From Bacteroidales bacterium (GTDB lineage: Bacteria > Bacteroidota > Bacteroidia > Bacteroidales > Muribaculaceae), in contig JAAVFL010000041.1 of assembly GCA_014800795.1 (NCBI GenBank), positions 1-64,000 on the forward strand: 64,000 bases of DNA, in the 5' to 3' direction. This document shows, piece by piece, positions 17,351-25,649 of the stretch (positions are counted from its first letter, which is position 1; each line of letters starts with the position of its first letter). Both the position numbers and the translations under genes were made by a program. The notes below the pieces were generated by a model. It saw only the letters and a list, made by a program, of their open reading frames with translations. It was not told the DNA's origin and ran no database searches.

Positions 17351-18376
17351 TTACTGTTTGCCGGCAGAGAACTTATCGTCTGATGCTCGGACTTCATCTT
17401 CACCTTTTTCCGGATCCTCCTCTACAGTCACTGGTCTGGTTTCTTCTACGAACTGCATCGCATTCTGCCAGGAGCGTACATTATCGTCAGGCATCGGGCG
17501 AACCTTTGCGAACTTGACATAATCAGCGATCTCCACAACCTTCTCCATATATTTCTGAGGCAAACGTGTCTCTTCGTTCGATCGGAGAGCCTTCAGAATC
17601 TGTGAAGAAGTCATTTCCATAGCGTTTATACCGAAACGCTCCTGCAGATATTCACGAAGAATATCAATAAGTCGGGTATAATATTCCTTCTCCTGACCAC
17701 GCTCCCACAGCTGAGCGTCCTTCAATTCATTAAGGCGGTTAAAAGCCACCAGATCCGGTGGCAGACGTTTCTTCTGCGGGAGTATATTGACTGTAACTTT
17801 CTTCGTATAAATAAGATAGCCGCATACGCCACCGGCGATAATCAAAAGCGCCAACAGATACCATCCCCAGTACTCTGTCAGCCAGTCTGGGAGCCAGTCA
17901 TACCATTTGGAATGGAAGCGGGCGGGCGGAGCCAGAGGATTGATATCTTCCATATGGCTTACATCCACAGGATTTACCTTCAACGTCAGAGCTTTGGAAC
18001 GCAATGTATCCGGACCATTCACCAACATGAAAGGAGGTATCGTGTACACACCCGAATCAAAAGGCTGAACTATCAAAGCCCTCTGCGTCTCAATCATCCC
18101 GTTGCCGAGATCGATTGTATCGCCATAGACCCAGTCTACTACTTCTACCTCACCGGGAAACGTTTCCTTATCTAAAACAAGGTGTGACGGCGATGCCGCA
18201 GATTCTATTGTTTCAATCTTAATGGCAGTACGGTAGCCCATCGTAATCTGACTGGAGTCAATAGCAGCCGTTACCGACGGACCTACAGCATGGCAAACCG
18301 CACCTGCGAACAGGATACAAAATATAGCCATAGCAAATGGTAAACCGACCATATGTCTTAACCGAATCATTGTCAT
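17351..18376 (-). CDS. Exported single-span protein of the Bat locus (DUF4381/BatD-like)
   Basis: Residues 1-30 are a signal peptide. Residues about 33-145 look like one beta-sandwich of the BatD type (DSSQITMGYRTAIKIETIES, LIVQPFDSGVYTIPPFMLVN). A membrane helix lies at about 190-208 (GWYLLALLIIAGGVCGYLIY). The cytoplasmic part (about 225-320) is helical, with EYYTRLIDILREYLQERFGI and ADYVKFAKVRPMPDD, the DUF4381-like pattern shared with the tail of BatD. It sits between the DUF58 and batA genes, the place occupied by DUF4381 genes in MoxR-vWA operons. The specific function is unknown; it may be an adaptor linking the ATPase side to the periplasmic domains. Confidence 0.75.
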   Translation of the reverse strand: MTMIRLRHMVGLPFAMAIFCILFAGAVCHAVGPSVTAAIDSSQITMGYRTAIKIETIESAASPSHLVLDKETFPGEVEVVDWVYGDTIDLGNGMIETQRALIVQPFDSGVYTIPPFMLVNGPDTLRSKALTLKVNPVDVSHMEDINPLAPPARFHSKWYDWLPDWLTEYWGWYLLALLIIAGGVCGYLIYTKKVTVNILPQKKRLPPDLVAFNRLNELKDAQLWERGQEKEYYTRLIDILREYLQERFGINAMEMTSSQILKALRSNEETRLPQKYMEKVVEIADYVKFAKVRPMPDDNVRSWQNAMQFVEETRPVTVEEDPEKGEDEVRASDDKFSAGKQ

Positions 18377-18409
18377 GTATATTATGAAACGTTTATCTTT
18401 AATATTAAT

Positions 18410-19279
18410 TTACACTCGGCGTTTGAAGAGTCCCATAAGAGCCGCGACATAATCTTCATCAGTGGCTACGGAAGCATAATTCACACCACAGCGTTTGAGA
18501 GTATCACTCATTATCTGTTGCCGTTCATACCACCACCGGCCATATTCGTTACGCACCTTTTTCGACGATGTATCTACCCAAAGTTCCTTACCTGTCTCAA
18601 GATCGCTTACACGCATCAGCCCCACATCGGGGAGTTGTGAATCACGCTTGTCGTAAACCTGAATTCCGTAGACATCGTGCCTGTTGGCAGCTATAGAAAG
18701 AGCCTTGTAATAATCCTGCTGATCAATAAAATCCGATATCAGGAAAGTTGTGCATCTCTTTTTCAGAGCATCTGAAAAATATCTGAGTACCATACCGATA
18801 TCAGTACCCGTATCATCAGGTGTGAAATCTATCAATTCCCGTATAATAAACAGGATATGTTTTTTACCCTTCTTTGGAGGAATAAATTTTTCAATCTTAT
18901 CAGAGAAAAATATCACTCCTATCTTATCATTATTCTGTATCGCGGAAAAAGCCAGCGTTGCCGCGATTTCAGCAATCATCTCACGCTTTTCGTCACCGAC
19001 CGCACCGAACAGACGTGAACCACTGACATCGACAAGCAGCATCACTGTCAATTCACGCTCCTCCTCATATACTTTTACATAAGGGTGATTGTGGCGCGCC
19101 GTCACATTCCAGTCGATATCGCGGATATCATCACCATACTGATATTCACGCACCTCTGAAAAGGTCATACCACGCCCTTTGAAAGCAGAATGATATTCTC
19201 CCGCGAAAATATTCTGCGATAATCCACGGGTTTTTATCTCGATACGTCTGACTTTTTTAAGAAGTTCGTTTGCGTCCAT
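18410..19279 (-). CDS. DUF58 family protein of the Bat locus
   Basis: A 289-residue soluble protein with the DUF58 signature SAFKGRGMTFSEVREYQYGD at about residues 31-50, then DIRDIDWNVTARHNHPYVK. A vWA-like core follows (VMLLVDVSGSRLFG with the DxSxS pattern, and TFLISDFIDQ). No membrane segment is present, unlike some family members. DUF58 proteins almost always sit directly beside MoxR ATPases and are thought to be partners or clients. The gene lies 109 bases after moxR, and that gap contains a GC-rich hairpin (19336-19364). Confidence 0.92.
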   Translation of the reverse strand: MDANELLKKVRRIEIKTRGLSQNIFAGEYHSAFKGRGMTFSEVREYQYGDDIRDIDWNVTARHNHPYVKVYEEERELTVMLLVDVSGSRLFGAVGDEKREMIAEIAATLAFSAIQNNDKIGVIFFSDKIEKFIPPKKGKKHILFIIRELIDFTPDDTGTDIGMVLRYFSDALKKRCTTFLISDFIDQQDYYKALSIAANRHDVYGIQVYDKRDSQLPDVGLMRVSDLETGKELWVDTSSKKVRNEYGRWWYERQQIMSDTLKRCGVNYASVATDEDYVAALMGLFKRRV

Positions 19280-19335
19280 CCGTTACCGGTAATAATTAAA
19301 ATTCAACGATTGAAAAGCGGGAGGGAGTAATTCAC

Positions 19336-19364
19336 GGCGGCGGACATCACTGACGACCGCCGCC
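19336..19364 (-). promoter_or_regulatory. GC-only hairpin between moxR and the DUF58 gene
   Basis: GGCGGCGG (19336-19343) and CCGCCGCC (19357-19364) form an 8-bp stem of only G-C pairs with a 13-base loop. No T-run follows on the minus strand (next bases TGAATTACTCC). It could be an mRNA-stability or partial attenuation element that sets a different level for moxR than for downstream genes. Confidence 0.45.
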
Positions 19365-19388
19365 CTAAATCCACGGTATATTGTTTTA

Positions 19389-20384
19389 TCAAGGTACCTC
19401 TACCTTATCAAGGATTTCCGATATAATCTCATCGGAAGTAATATTATTGGCCTCGGCCTCATACGTAAGACCGACACGATGGCGGAGTACGTCATGGCAT
19501 ACGGCGCGCACATCCTCAGGTATAACATATCCACGCTGATGAAGGAAAGCATACGAGCGGGCCGCGCGGGCAAGCGATATTGAAGCACGTGGCGACGCTC
19601 CGAACGCTATGATACTGCCAAGATCCTTAAGCCCGTAATCAGCAGGGAAACGGGTAGCGAAAACAATATCTACTATATAGCGTTCAATCTTCTCATCGAT
19701 ATAAATCTGTTCTACGACTTTCTGTGCCTCTATGATCTCGTGAGGCTTGAGCAGAGGTACGATTCTCTTTTTCTCGTTGGTGATATTCTGACGTATAATG
19801 AGTCTTTCCTCATCGCGCGAAGGATATCCGATCACTACTTTCAGCAGGAAACGGTCAACCTGCGCTTCAGGAAGCGGGTAAGTACCTTCCTGTTCTATAG
19901 GATTCTGAGTTGCCATCACAAGGAATGGCTCATCGAGGGCGAAAGTATTGTCACCGATAGTTACCTGACGCTCCTGCATGGCCTCGAGAAGAGCCGACTG
20001 CACCTTCGCCGGCGCACGGTTAATCTCATCTGCAAGCACGAAATTTGCGAAAACCGGACCCTTTTTCACCTGAAACTGCTCCGACTTCACACTATATACC
20101 ATAGTACCGATTACATCGGCAGGAAGAAGATCTGGTGTAAACTGTATTCGGCTGTACTTTGCGTCAATCAGCTGGGCAAGTGTTTTAATAGCTAACGTTT
20201 TAGCCAGACCTGGAACACCTTCCAGAAGTACATGGCCGTTCGACAGAAGAGCAATAAGAAGCGACTCCACCAGATGTTTCTGACCTACAATGGTCTGATC
20301 CATACCACGGGTAATCAGGTTAACGAAATCGTTCTTGCTCGCCACGAGATCGTTAAGCTCGCGGATATTTACCGTTTCACTCAT
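19389..20384 (-). CDS. MoxR-family AAA+ ATPase heading the Bat locus
   Basis: A 331-residue MoxR ATPase. Walker A is degenerate in the usual MoxR manner (EGVPGLAKTLAIKTLA, about residues 56-71). Walker B is FVLADEINRAPAKVQSALLE, sensor 1 is FLVMATQNPIEQEGTYPLPE, and the sensor 2 region contains GASPRASISLARAARSYAFL. MoxR proteins act as chaperones that remodel or activate vWA-domain partners; here those would be BatA, BatB and DUF58. It is the first gene of the locus, with a candidate promoter at 20479-20510. Confidence 0.95.
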   Translation of the reverse strand: MSETVNIRELNDLVASKNDFVNLITRGMDQTIVGQKHLVESLLIALLSNGHVLLEGVPGLAKTLAIKTLAQLIDAKYSRIQFTPDLLPADVIGTMVYSVKSEQFQVKKGPVFANFVLADEINRAPAKVQSALLEAMQERQVTIGDNTFALDEPFLVMATQNPIEQEGTYPLPEAQVDRFLLKVVIGYPSRDEERLIIRQNITNEKKRIVPLLKPHEIIEAQKVVEQIYIDEKIERYIVDIVFATRFPADYGLKDLGSIIAFGASPRASISLARAARSYAFLHQRGYVIPEDVRAVCHDVLRHRVGLTYEAEANNITSDEIISEILDKVEVP

Positions 20385-20478
20385 AATATTTTATCAGTTA
20401 ATCTTTTATTTACAATCTATGCAGCGGCACACACCTGACATTGCCAGCTTAAGTCGCTGTCCGTGCTCAACCTTGGTG

Positions 20479-20510
20479 CAAAAATATAAAATTGCTTCCC
20501 CATAAGCTAA
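20479..20510 (-). promoter_or_regulatory. Candidate promoter of the moxR-bat locus
   Basis: Minus strand TTAG (20510-20507), 20 bases, TATTTTTG (20486-20479). The -7 element is exact and the -33 is a one-base variant. It lies about 95 bases upstream of moxR. Confidence 0.5.
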
Positions 20511-20557
20511 GCATGAGTGTTAATTTTTTCTTAATTGCGTTTAGCTTTATTAAGATT

Positions 20558-21820
20558 TCAATATTTTTTAGAATACTGTTCCTTGATTTCAACTGCCTTT
20601 TGCTCTGCAAGCGCTTCACTGGCAGGGTCTCCGGAACGTATCCCGTATTTCTCTGCTGGAGGAACTACAACAACCGTACCTACCGGAATAAGATCAGGAT
20701 CACCTAATTTATCCATATTTTCAAGATAGATATAGACCCAGAATTTCTTCTTTCCATAATGGTCAAGCGCGATGCTTGTCAGGAATCTTCCGCTCCTTAC
20801 GGTATCCGTGACTATTTCATTGCTATCCGTAACTGGCGCTTCCGAAAGCACCGCACTTCCTGCCGACATGTTGTCATCATTCTGCGAATAGTCCCATATG
20901 GTATCCGACGATGCCACCTCTATCACTTCTTCTACTTCCATCATAGAATCGGCAACAAATGCTTCTGGCGTGGAATGAAACACCTGTACCTCCTCAGCTG
21001 AGATATTAACGCTCTTCACTCCGTGAAGGTTTAGTTTCTCATATGTAAAATATCCTATTACAAGACCTGCAAGGAGACACAGCAAACCAACCAGAATCAT
21101 CATAAGTGGGTGTCGGCTTCCACGTTTACCCACACTTTCATATTCGCCACCACATGCATACGTAACCGGTGTCGGCGGCGGCGGTAATACTGACACACCG
21201 ACATCCACCCCGGTATCAGCATCCATGAATGAAGCCGATTTTTCATTAAGTATTTCATCAGGGATAGGTGGCGGTATCGCTCCGGTCATATTATCAGACG
21301 GTCCATTAACTTCCGCCACAGATTCGGTACAGGCAGTAGAATTTTCTACCGTTGCATTTTCCTTTGGTTCTTTGTCACCGGCAGAATCTTCATTCTTTAA
21401 CGGCGTGTGGTCAGCAGACGCCATATCGTTGGAAATCTCAGTGTCATATGTCTCATACACTTCGTCAGGATGGCCTTCATCAATTACCTGGATTACCTCC
21501 GGACCTGCTTCATCTGCAGCCTCTTCAAGCATATCTTCAGTAATCTCGTCGTCAAGCTCTACCGGTTCAAACATTGTAAACGGACGGTTAACATCCGCAG
21601 CAAGCGTTTGATCAGGAACAAGTTCAACCGATAATACACCATCCCCACCGACGATGCTGCGGAATAAGCCTATCCCCGAAACTTCAATCTGTCCGTTCCC
21701 AACAAGGGCAGCACTTATTATTTCCGAAAATTCTACAATAAATGCTTTTGCCAGTTCATCGCTGCATCCTGTAATCCTCACAAGATGATCCACAATAACC
21801 GGGAGCGGCATCGTACTCAT
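20558..21820 (-). CDS. Membrane-spanning protein with N-terminal HU-like and C-terminal LysM-like domains
   Basis: Residues about 1-90 are an HU/IHF-type fold (IVDHLVRITGCSDELAKAFI, GQIEVSGIGLFRSI). Residues 90-230 are an acidic, proline-containing linker. A membrane helix spans about 239-257 and follows the basic stretch GKRGSR, so by the positive-inside rule the HU part is cytoplasmic. Residues about 340-390 resemble LysM (GRFLTSIALDHYGKKKFWVY, later LIPVGTVVVVPP), a peptidoglycan-binding domain. HU-superfamily proteins joined to wall-binding modules (often SPOR) are known in Bacteroidetes and were proposed to connect chromosome and envelope. The start overlaps the upstream HU gene stop by 4 bases (ATGA). 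Architecture is well supported; function is inference. Confidence 0.8.
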   Translation of the reverse strand: MSTMPLPVIVDHLVRITGCSDELAKAFIVEFSEIISAALVGNGQIEVSGIGLFRSIVGGDGVLSVELVPDQTLAADVNRPFTMFEPVELDDEITEDMLEEAADEAGPEVIQVIDEGHPDEVYETYDTEISNDMASADHTPLKNEDSAGDKEPKENATVENSTACTESVAEVNGPSDNMTGAIPPPIPDEILNEKSASFMDADTGVDVGVSVLPPPPTPVTYACGGEYESVGKRGSRHPLMMILVGLLCLLAGLVIGYFTYEKLNLHGVKSVNISAEEVQVFHSTPEAFVADSMMEVEEVIEVASSDTIWDYSQNDDNMSAGSAVLSEAPVTDSNEIVTDTVRSGRFLTSIALDHYGKKKFWVYIYLENMDKLGDPDLIPVGTVVVVPPAEKYGIRSGDPASEALAEQKAVEIKEQYSKKY

Positions 21821-22104
21821 TTCGCACCTCCTTTCAGCCGTTTCTTCAACATACCTCCGGCACTGAAGCGAATCTCAATATACGGAGGCATAAGAACTCT
21901 TTTGCCAGAAGATAAATCCTCGGCAATTTCCTCATCATGCTTTAATCCGTCGAATGTTCCAAAACCTGGAATTGCAACTCGGTTCTCTTCGCCACACTGT
22001 TCTTTCAGTATGGCGGTGAAACCCTCTAAAAGACGCTGAGCCATTGCAGATTCGCACGACAAACGTTCTGCCAGATGCTCCGTCATGGTTTTATTTTCCA
22101 TCAT
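21817..22104 (-). CDS. HU-family DNA-binding protein
   Basis: A 95-residue protein of HU length. The N-terminal helices (MTEHLAERLSCESAMAQRLL) lead to the beta region with NRVAIPGFGTFDGLKHDEEI, equivalent to the conserved GFG-F motif of HU/IHF, and then a basic C-terminus (KKRLKGGAK). The usual DNA-intercalating RNP arm is replaced by MPPYIEIRFSAGGM, so this is a divergent member. It probably dimerises with itself or with the HU domain of the next protein. It overlaps both neighbours: 14 bases with the upstream Cys-rich gene and 4 bases with the HU-LysM gene. Confidence 0.85.
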   Translation of the reverse strand: MMENKTMTEHLAERLSCESAMAQRLLEGFTAILKEQCGEENRVAIPGFGTFDGLKHDEEIAEDLSSGKRVLMPPYIEIRFSAGGMLKKRLKGGAK

Positions 22105-22288
22105 CTCGTGGATTTTTATCAGCTAACTGACAATATTTATCACAACCATCGCAACCACACCCGCAACCTGACCCATCCCTCCTGGTCAGGGCACGACGGA
22201 AACGGATAATCCTTCTTGTAATCCATACAATGATTATAAGTAGAATCGCTCCCAACGCAATCCATTGAAGCAGATCATCCATTTTCAT
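22091..22288 (-). CDS. Small single-span membrane protein with Cys-rich cytoplasmic tail
   Basis: A 65-residue protein: one membrane helix at about 9-25 (WIALGAILLIIIVWI), a basic stretch RRIIRFRRALTRR, then a cysteine cluster CGCGCDGCDKYC and a polar tail. By size and pattern it resembles the FeoB-associated Cys-rich membrane family, but no feoB is nearby, so the link to iron is unsupported. The five cysteines could bind a metal. It overlaps the HU gene by 14 bases in a different frame, which suggests co-translation with HU. It lies 9 bases after topB ends. Confidence 0.7.
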   Translation of the reverse strand: MKMDDLLQWIALGAILLIIIVWITRRIIRFRRALTRRDGSGCGCGCDGCDKYCQLADKNPRDDGK

Positions 22289-22297
22289 AACTCTTTA

Positions 22298-24364
22298 TTA
22301 TTTATAAATTTTCTTTATCGCCGCTGCAACCTTAGCAGGAGAAATACTGTCCGAAACTTCACTGAACATCAATTTAAACGTACAGCCGGAAGCATAGCAA
22401 GAACACCCATATGCTGTTCTTCCCTTCAGAAGATGCCCTTTCCCGCATACCGGACATGCTATCTGCTCCAGAGATTTTATAGCTGGAGCCCTTTTTCTCG
22501 CAGGCTTTGTTTTCCCCGTTTCAGATTCTTGAGATTCACTACCTTTAGATTTCTTCGCAGACTCGGAGTCATCGATAACCTCGATATGCTTCATAGAATT
22601 ATCAGACAACACATTATTTACTATCTGACCGATCATAGCTTTAAGCTCTTCTATGAACTCAGCTGCGCTATACAATCCATCCTCTATCTGGCGCAGCTTA
22701 TTTTCCCATATTCCGGTCAGCTTTGCACTTTTCAGGAGTTCCTCGTCAATCGTATCGATCAGATCGATTCCGGCCTGAGTCACCATTATATTTTTTCGCT
22801 GGCGATAGATATATCTGCGCTTGACTAAGGTTTCGATTATTGCAGCCCGCGTAGACGGGCGCCCGATACCGTTCATTTTCAACGCATCGCGCAATTCCTC
22901 ATCTTCTACGGTTTTTCCGGCGGTTTCCATGGCGCGCAATAAAGTCGCATCCGTGTAATATTTCGGCGGCTGAGTGGTTTTCTTCACAACAGCCGGTTCA
23001 TGGGCCCCACTCTCCCCCACTGAAAATTCTGGTAGAATTTTATCGTCGGAAGATCCATCGCCATCCGGTCTGTTATCTTTTCCGAAAACCGTGCGCCATC
23101 CGGCCGATACTATCACCTTACCGATAGCTTTGAATTTCACGTCGGCCGCCTCACCTAACACCGTTGTCGACATAAACTCGCAGTCGGGATAGAAATTGGC
23201 GATAAAACGTCTGGCAATAAGATGGTACAACAATTTTTCATTACCTGCGAGCATATTAGGTAACTGCCCTGTAGGAATTATAGCATGGTGATCGGTAACC
23301 TTCGAATTATCGAAAACTTTCTTGCTTTTTGGCAACTTACCTTTCGAAAGTATCGGCCCGGTCAGATTTGAATACGGAGTCATCCGCCGTAAGATATCAG
23401 GAATCTTGGCATAGATGGCATCATTGAGATAAGTCGTATCCACACGCGGATATGTGGTTACTTTTTTCTCATACAATGTCTGAATAAGTCTTAGAGTTTC
23501 TTCAGCAGACCATCCCCACTGTTTATTACATTCTACCTGAAGCGATGTTAGGTCAAACAGCCTCGGAGGCGCCTCTTTACCTTTCTTCTCGGTAACATCC
23601 TTAACAACAAACAGATCTTCCTTTATACGCCGGCACGCTTCCTCGGCATCCGTCTCCGACGAAAACCGACCGCCGGTCGCATTGAACTGCACACCGCGAT
23701 AGGAAGTCTTGAGCTCCCAGAAATCTTCCGGCTGGAAATTTGTAATCTCCTTATGACGATCCACTATCATGGCGAGCGTAGGAGTTTGCACACGGCCTAT
23801 TGACAAAACCTTACCGGGGCTCGAATACTTCAACGAATAAAGTCTGGTCGCATTCATTCCAAGCAACCAATCACCTATCGCACGCGAAAGCCCTGCAAGG
23901 TAAAGATTATCCTTATGTTCAGCCGGCATCAGATGACTTAATCCCTCGCGTATGGATGCATCGGTAAGATCATTGATCCACAGACGTTTTACCGGGCAAT
24001 GGATATCAGCTTTCTGCATAACCCAACGCTGGATCAATTCACCCTCCTGTCCGGCATCACCACAGTTGATCACTTCATCAGCCTCCGCTATAAGGCTTCT
24101 TATCACATTGAACTGATGTTCATAGCGCGCCTCCGGAATCAGTTTTATACCGAATTTCGGTGGAACCATCGGAAGCGAACTTAACGACCACCGCTTCCAC
24201 CATTCGGTGTAATCGGCAGGCTCCTTCAGGCAACATAAATGCCCGTATGTCCAGGTCACTTTATAACCGTTCCCTTCGAGATATCCATCGCGTGATGTAG
24301 TTGCTCCGACAATGGCCGCGATATCACGCGCCACACTCGGTTTCTCAGTAACGCATACTATCAT
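22298..24364 (-). CDS. topB: DNA topoisomerase III (type IA)
   Basis: Type IA topoisomerases relax and decatenate DNA through a transient 5'-phosphotyrosine. The TOPRIM domain begins MIVCVTEKPSVARDIA and has the acidic motif NCGDAGQEGELIQRWVM, the DxxxEGE variant of TopB. The catalytic tyrosine is in TTYPRVDTTYLND. The toroid motif GRVQTPTLAMIVDRH is present. A C-terminal four-cysteine zinc finger (CPVCGKGH, then YGCSCYASGC) is at about residues 640-668. Length of 688 fits the Bacteroidetes TopB family. It precedes the Cys-rich/HU genes, forming a DNA-architecture group. Confidence 0.95.
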   Translation of the reverse strand: MIVCVTEKPSVARDIAAIVGATTSRDGYLEGNGYKVTWTYGHLCCLKEPADYTEWWKRWSLSSLPMVPPKFGIKLIPEARYEHQFNVIRSLIAEADEVINCGDAGQEGELIQRWVMQKADIHCPVKRLWINDLTDASIREGLSHLMPAEHKDNLYLAGLSRAIGDWLLGMNATRLYSLKYSSPGKVLSIGRVQTPTLAMIVDRHKEITNFQPEDFWELKTSYRGVQFNATGGRFSSETDAEEACRRIKEDLFVVKDVTEKKGKEAPPRLFDLTSLQVECNKQWGWSAEETLRLIQTLYEKKVTTYPRVDTTYLNDAIYAKIPDILRRMTPYSNLTGPILSKGKLPKSKKVFDNSKVTDHHAIIPTGQLPNMLAGNEKLLYHLIARRFIANFYPDCEFMSTTVLGEAADVKFKAIGKVIVSAGWRTVFGKDNRPDGDGSSDDKILPEFSVGESGAHEPAVVKKTTQPPKYYTDATLLRAMETAGKTVEDEELRDALKMNGIGRPSTRAAIIETLVKRRYIYRQRKNIMVTQAGIDLIDTIDEELLKSAKLTGIWENKLRQIEDGLYSAAEFIEELKAMIGQIVNNVLSDNSMKHIEVIDDSESAKKSKGSESQESETGKTKPARKRAPAIKSLEQIACPVCGKGHLLKGRTAYGCSCYASGCTFKLMFSEVSDSISPAKVAAAIKKIYK

Positions 24365-24383
24365 TCCGGAAAACGATTTTTTA

Positions 24384-24788
24384 CTACTGACGCGCTGGCG
24401 ATTCTATATTCCCTTTCGCTGTATGGAATTTCAAAGTGGCGTCTTTAGGGAGCGTACCTGTAAAAGGAAAATCCACATCTACTGTTACAACACCTTCATC
24501 CTCAAACTGAAAATAGCGTTTGAAATCAACACCATCAATGTCGTTGGCGGGAACGATCTTTTTACCCACCTGAAGGTCAATGCTGTCAATACGCTGAGAC
24601 GTATGGGGTATGCCTATGAGACATAAGGATATGCGTATGCCATCATCCGTCTTTGTCACTTTATCAGGAATTATATTTATTTCAGCATCAAGCTGATTAA
24701 CCTGTGCGGAAACGCCCTGAGGGAGCATTGCAGCCGTAGTAGCGGTCAGTGCGGCAACGGCCAGAATAAAATTGCGTAATAGTTTCAT
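24384..24788 (-). CDS. Small exported protein of unknown function
   Basis: A 134-residue protein with a clear signal peptide (residues 1-28, ending GVSAQ). The mature part (VNQLDAEINIIPDKVTKTDD, FQFEDEGVVTVDVDFPFTGT) is predicted as beta-rich, likely a small periplasmic or outer-membrane-facing beta-sandwich. It carries no lipobox and no cysteine after the signal. It lies 19 bases upstream of topB and 46 bases downstream of mazG, so it is probably in the same operon, but neither neighbour suggests its job. No family was recognised. Confidence 0.7.
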   Translation of the reverse strand: MKLLRNFILAVAALTATTAAMLPQGVSAQVNQLDAEINIIPDKVTKTDDGIRISLCLIGIPHTSQRIDSIDLQVGKKIVPANDIDGVDFKRYFQFEDEGVVTVDVDFPFTGTLPKDATLKFHTAKGNIESPARQ

Positions 24789-24834
24789 GACTTACAAAAT
24801 TATAAATATATACGACAGCGGATCGTTCGACATA

Positions 24835-25647
24835 TCAACCGACATCCTGTTTGCTTTGCTGCCATAGTGCCTCCATCTCGTCAAGGGTCAAATCTTTAAG
24901 TCTTCTACCCTGCCGGTTGGCACACTCCTCTATATGATTAAAACGTTTGATAAACTTTTTGTTCGTTCGCTCCAGCGCATTTTCGGGATGTATACCATAC
25001 AGACGGGAAGCATTCACCAATGAGAAAATCAGATCTCCCATCTCCTCTTCCATCCTTACCATATTTTCAGGCGAGGTATCTTCCTTGCCGGAAAATTTCT
25101 CCGCTTCAGCTGAGAATTCCCCGATTTCCTCACGAACTTTAGCCCATACATCGGAGGCCTTTTCCCAATCGAAACCGGCATTGGCGGCCTTCTCCTGAAT
25201 ACGGTAAGCCTTGATAAGAGCCGGCAATGCCGATGGCACTCCTGCAAGAATGCTGCGGTTGCCCCCCTTTTCTTTCAGCTTTATCTGCTCCCAGTTAAGT
25301 TCTACCTGATGAGCCGTGTCTGCCTCGATGTTGCCGTACACGTGAGGATGGCGGTAAATCAGCTTAGCAGCCAATGCATCGCAAACATCTGCTACATCAA
25401 AAAGCTCCTTCTCTTCACCGATCTTCGCATAAAAGAACACATGAAGAAGAACATCACCGAGTTCTTTCTTAATCTCAGCATCGTCGTCCTTTATAAGAGC
25501 ATCACAAAGTTCATACACCTCTTCTACGGTATTCGGACGCAGACTCTCGTTGGTCTGTTTCGCATCCCACGGACATTTCACTCTTAATGTATCCAGCACA
25601 TCGAGCACACGCCCGAGTGCCTCGAGTTTCTCCTGACGGCTATGCAT
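24835..25647 (-). CDS. mazG: Nucleoside triphosphate pyrophosphohydrolase
   Basis: MazG hydrolyses NTPs to NMP and pyrophosphate, cleaning non-canonical nucleotides or lowering ppGpp. It consists of two tandem MazG domains. The first has CPWDAKQTNESLRPNTVEEV with EVYELCDALI and ELGDVLLHVFFYAKI. The second has GFDWEKASDVWAKVREEIGE and EEEMGDLIFSLVNASRLYGI, ending DEMEALWQQSKQ. Both halves keep the EExxE...ExxD metal-binding pattern. The ATG at 25647 is preferred; a TTG two codons earlier is possible and would overlap the dsbD stop. The gene begins 2 bases after the upstream DsbD-like gene. Confidence 0.93.
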   Translation of the reverse strand: MHSRQEKLEALGRVLDVLDTLRVKCPWDAKQTNESLRPNTVEEVYELCDALIKDDDAEIKKELGDVLLHVFFYAKIGEEKELFDVADVCDALAAKLIYRHPHVYGNIEADTAHQVELNWEQIKLKEKGGNRSILAGVPSALPALIKAYRIQEKAANAGFDWEKASDVWAKVREEIGEFSAEAEKFSGKEDTSPENMVRMEEEMGDLIFSLVNASRLYGIHPENALERTNKKFIKRFNHIEECANRQGRRLKDLTLDEMEALWQQSKQDVG

Positions 25648-25649
25648 GT

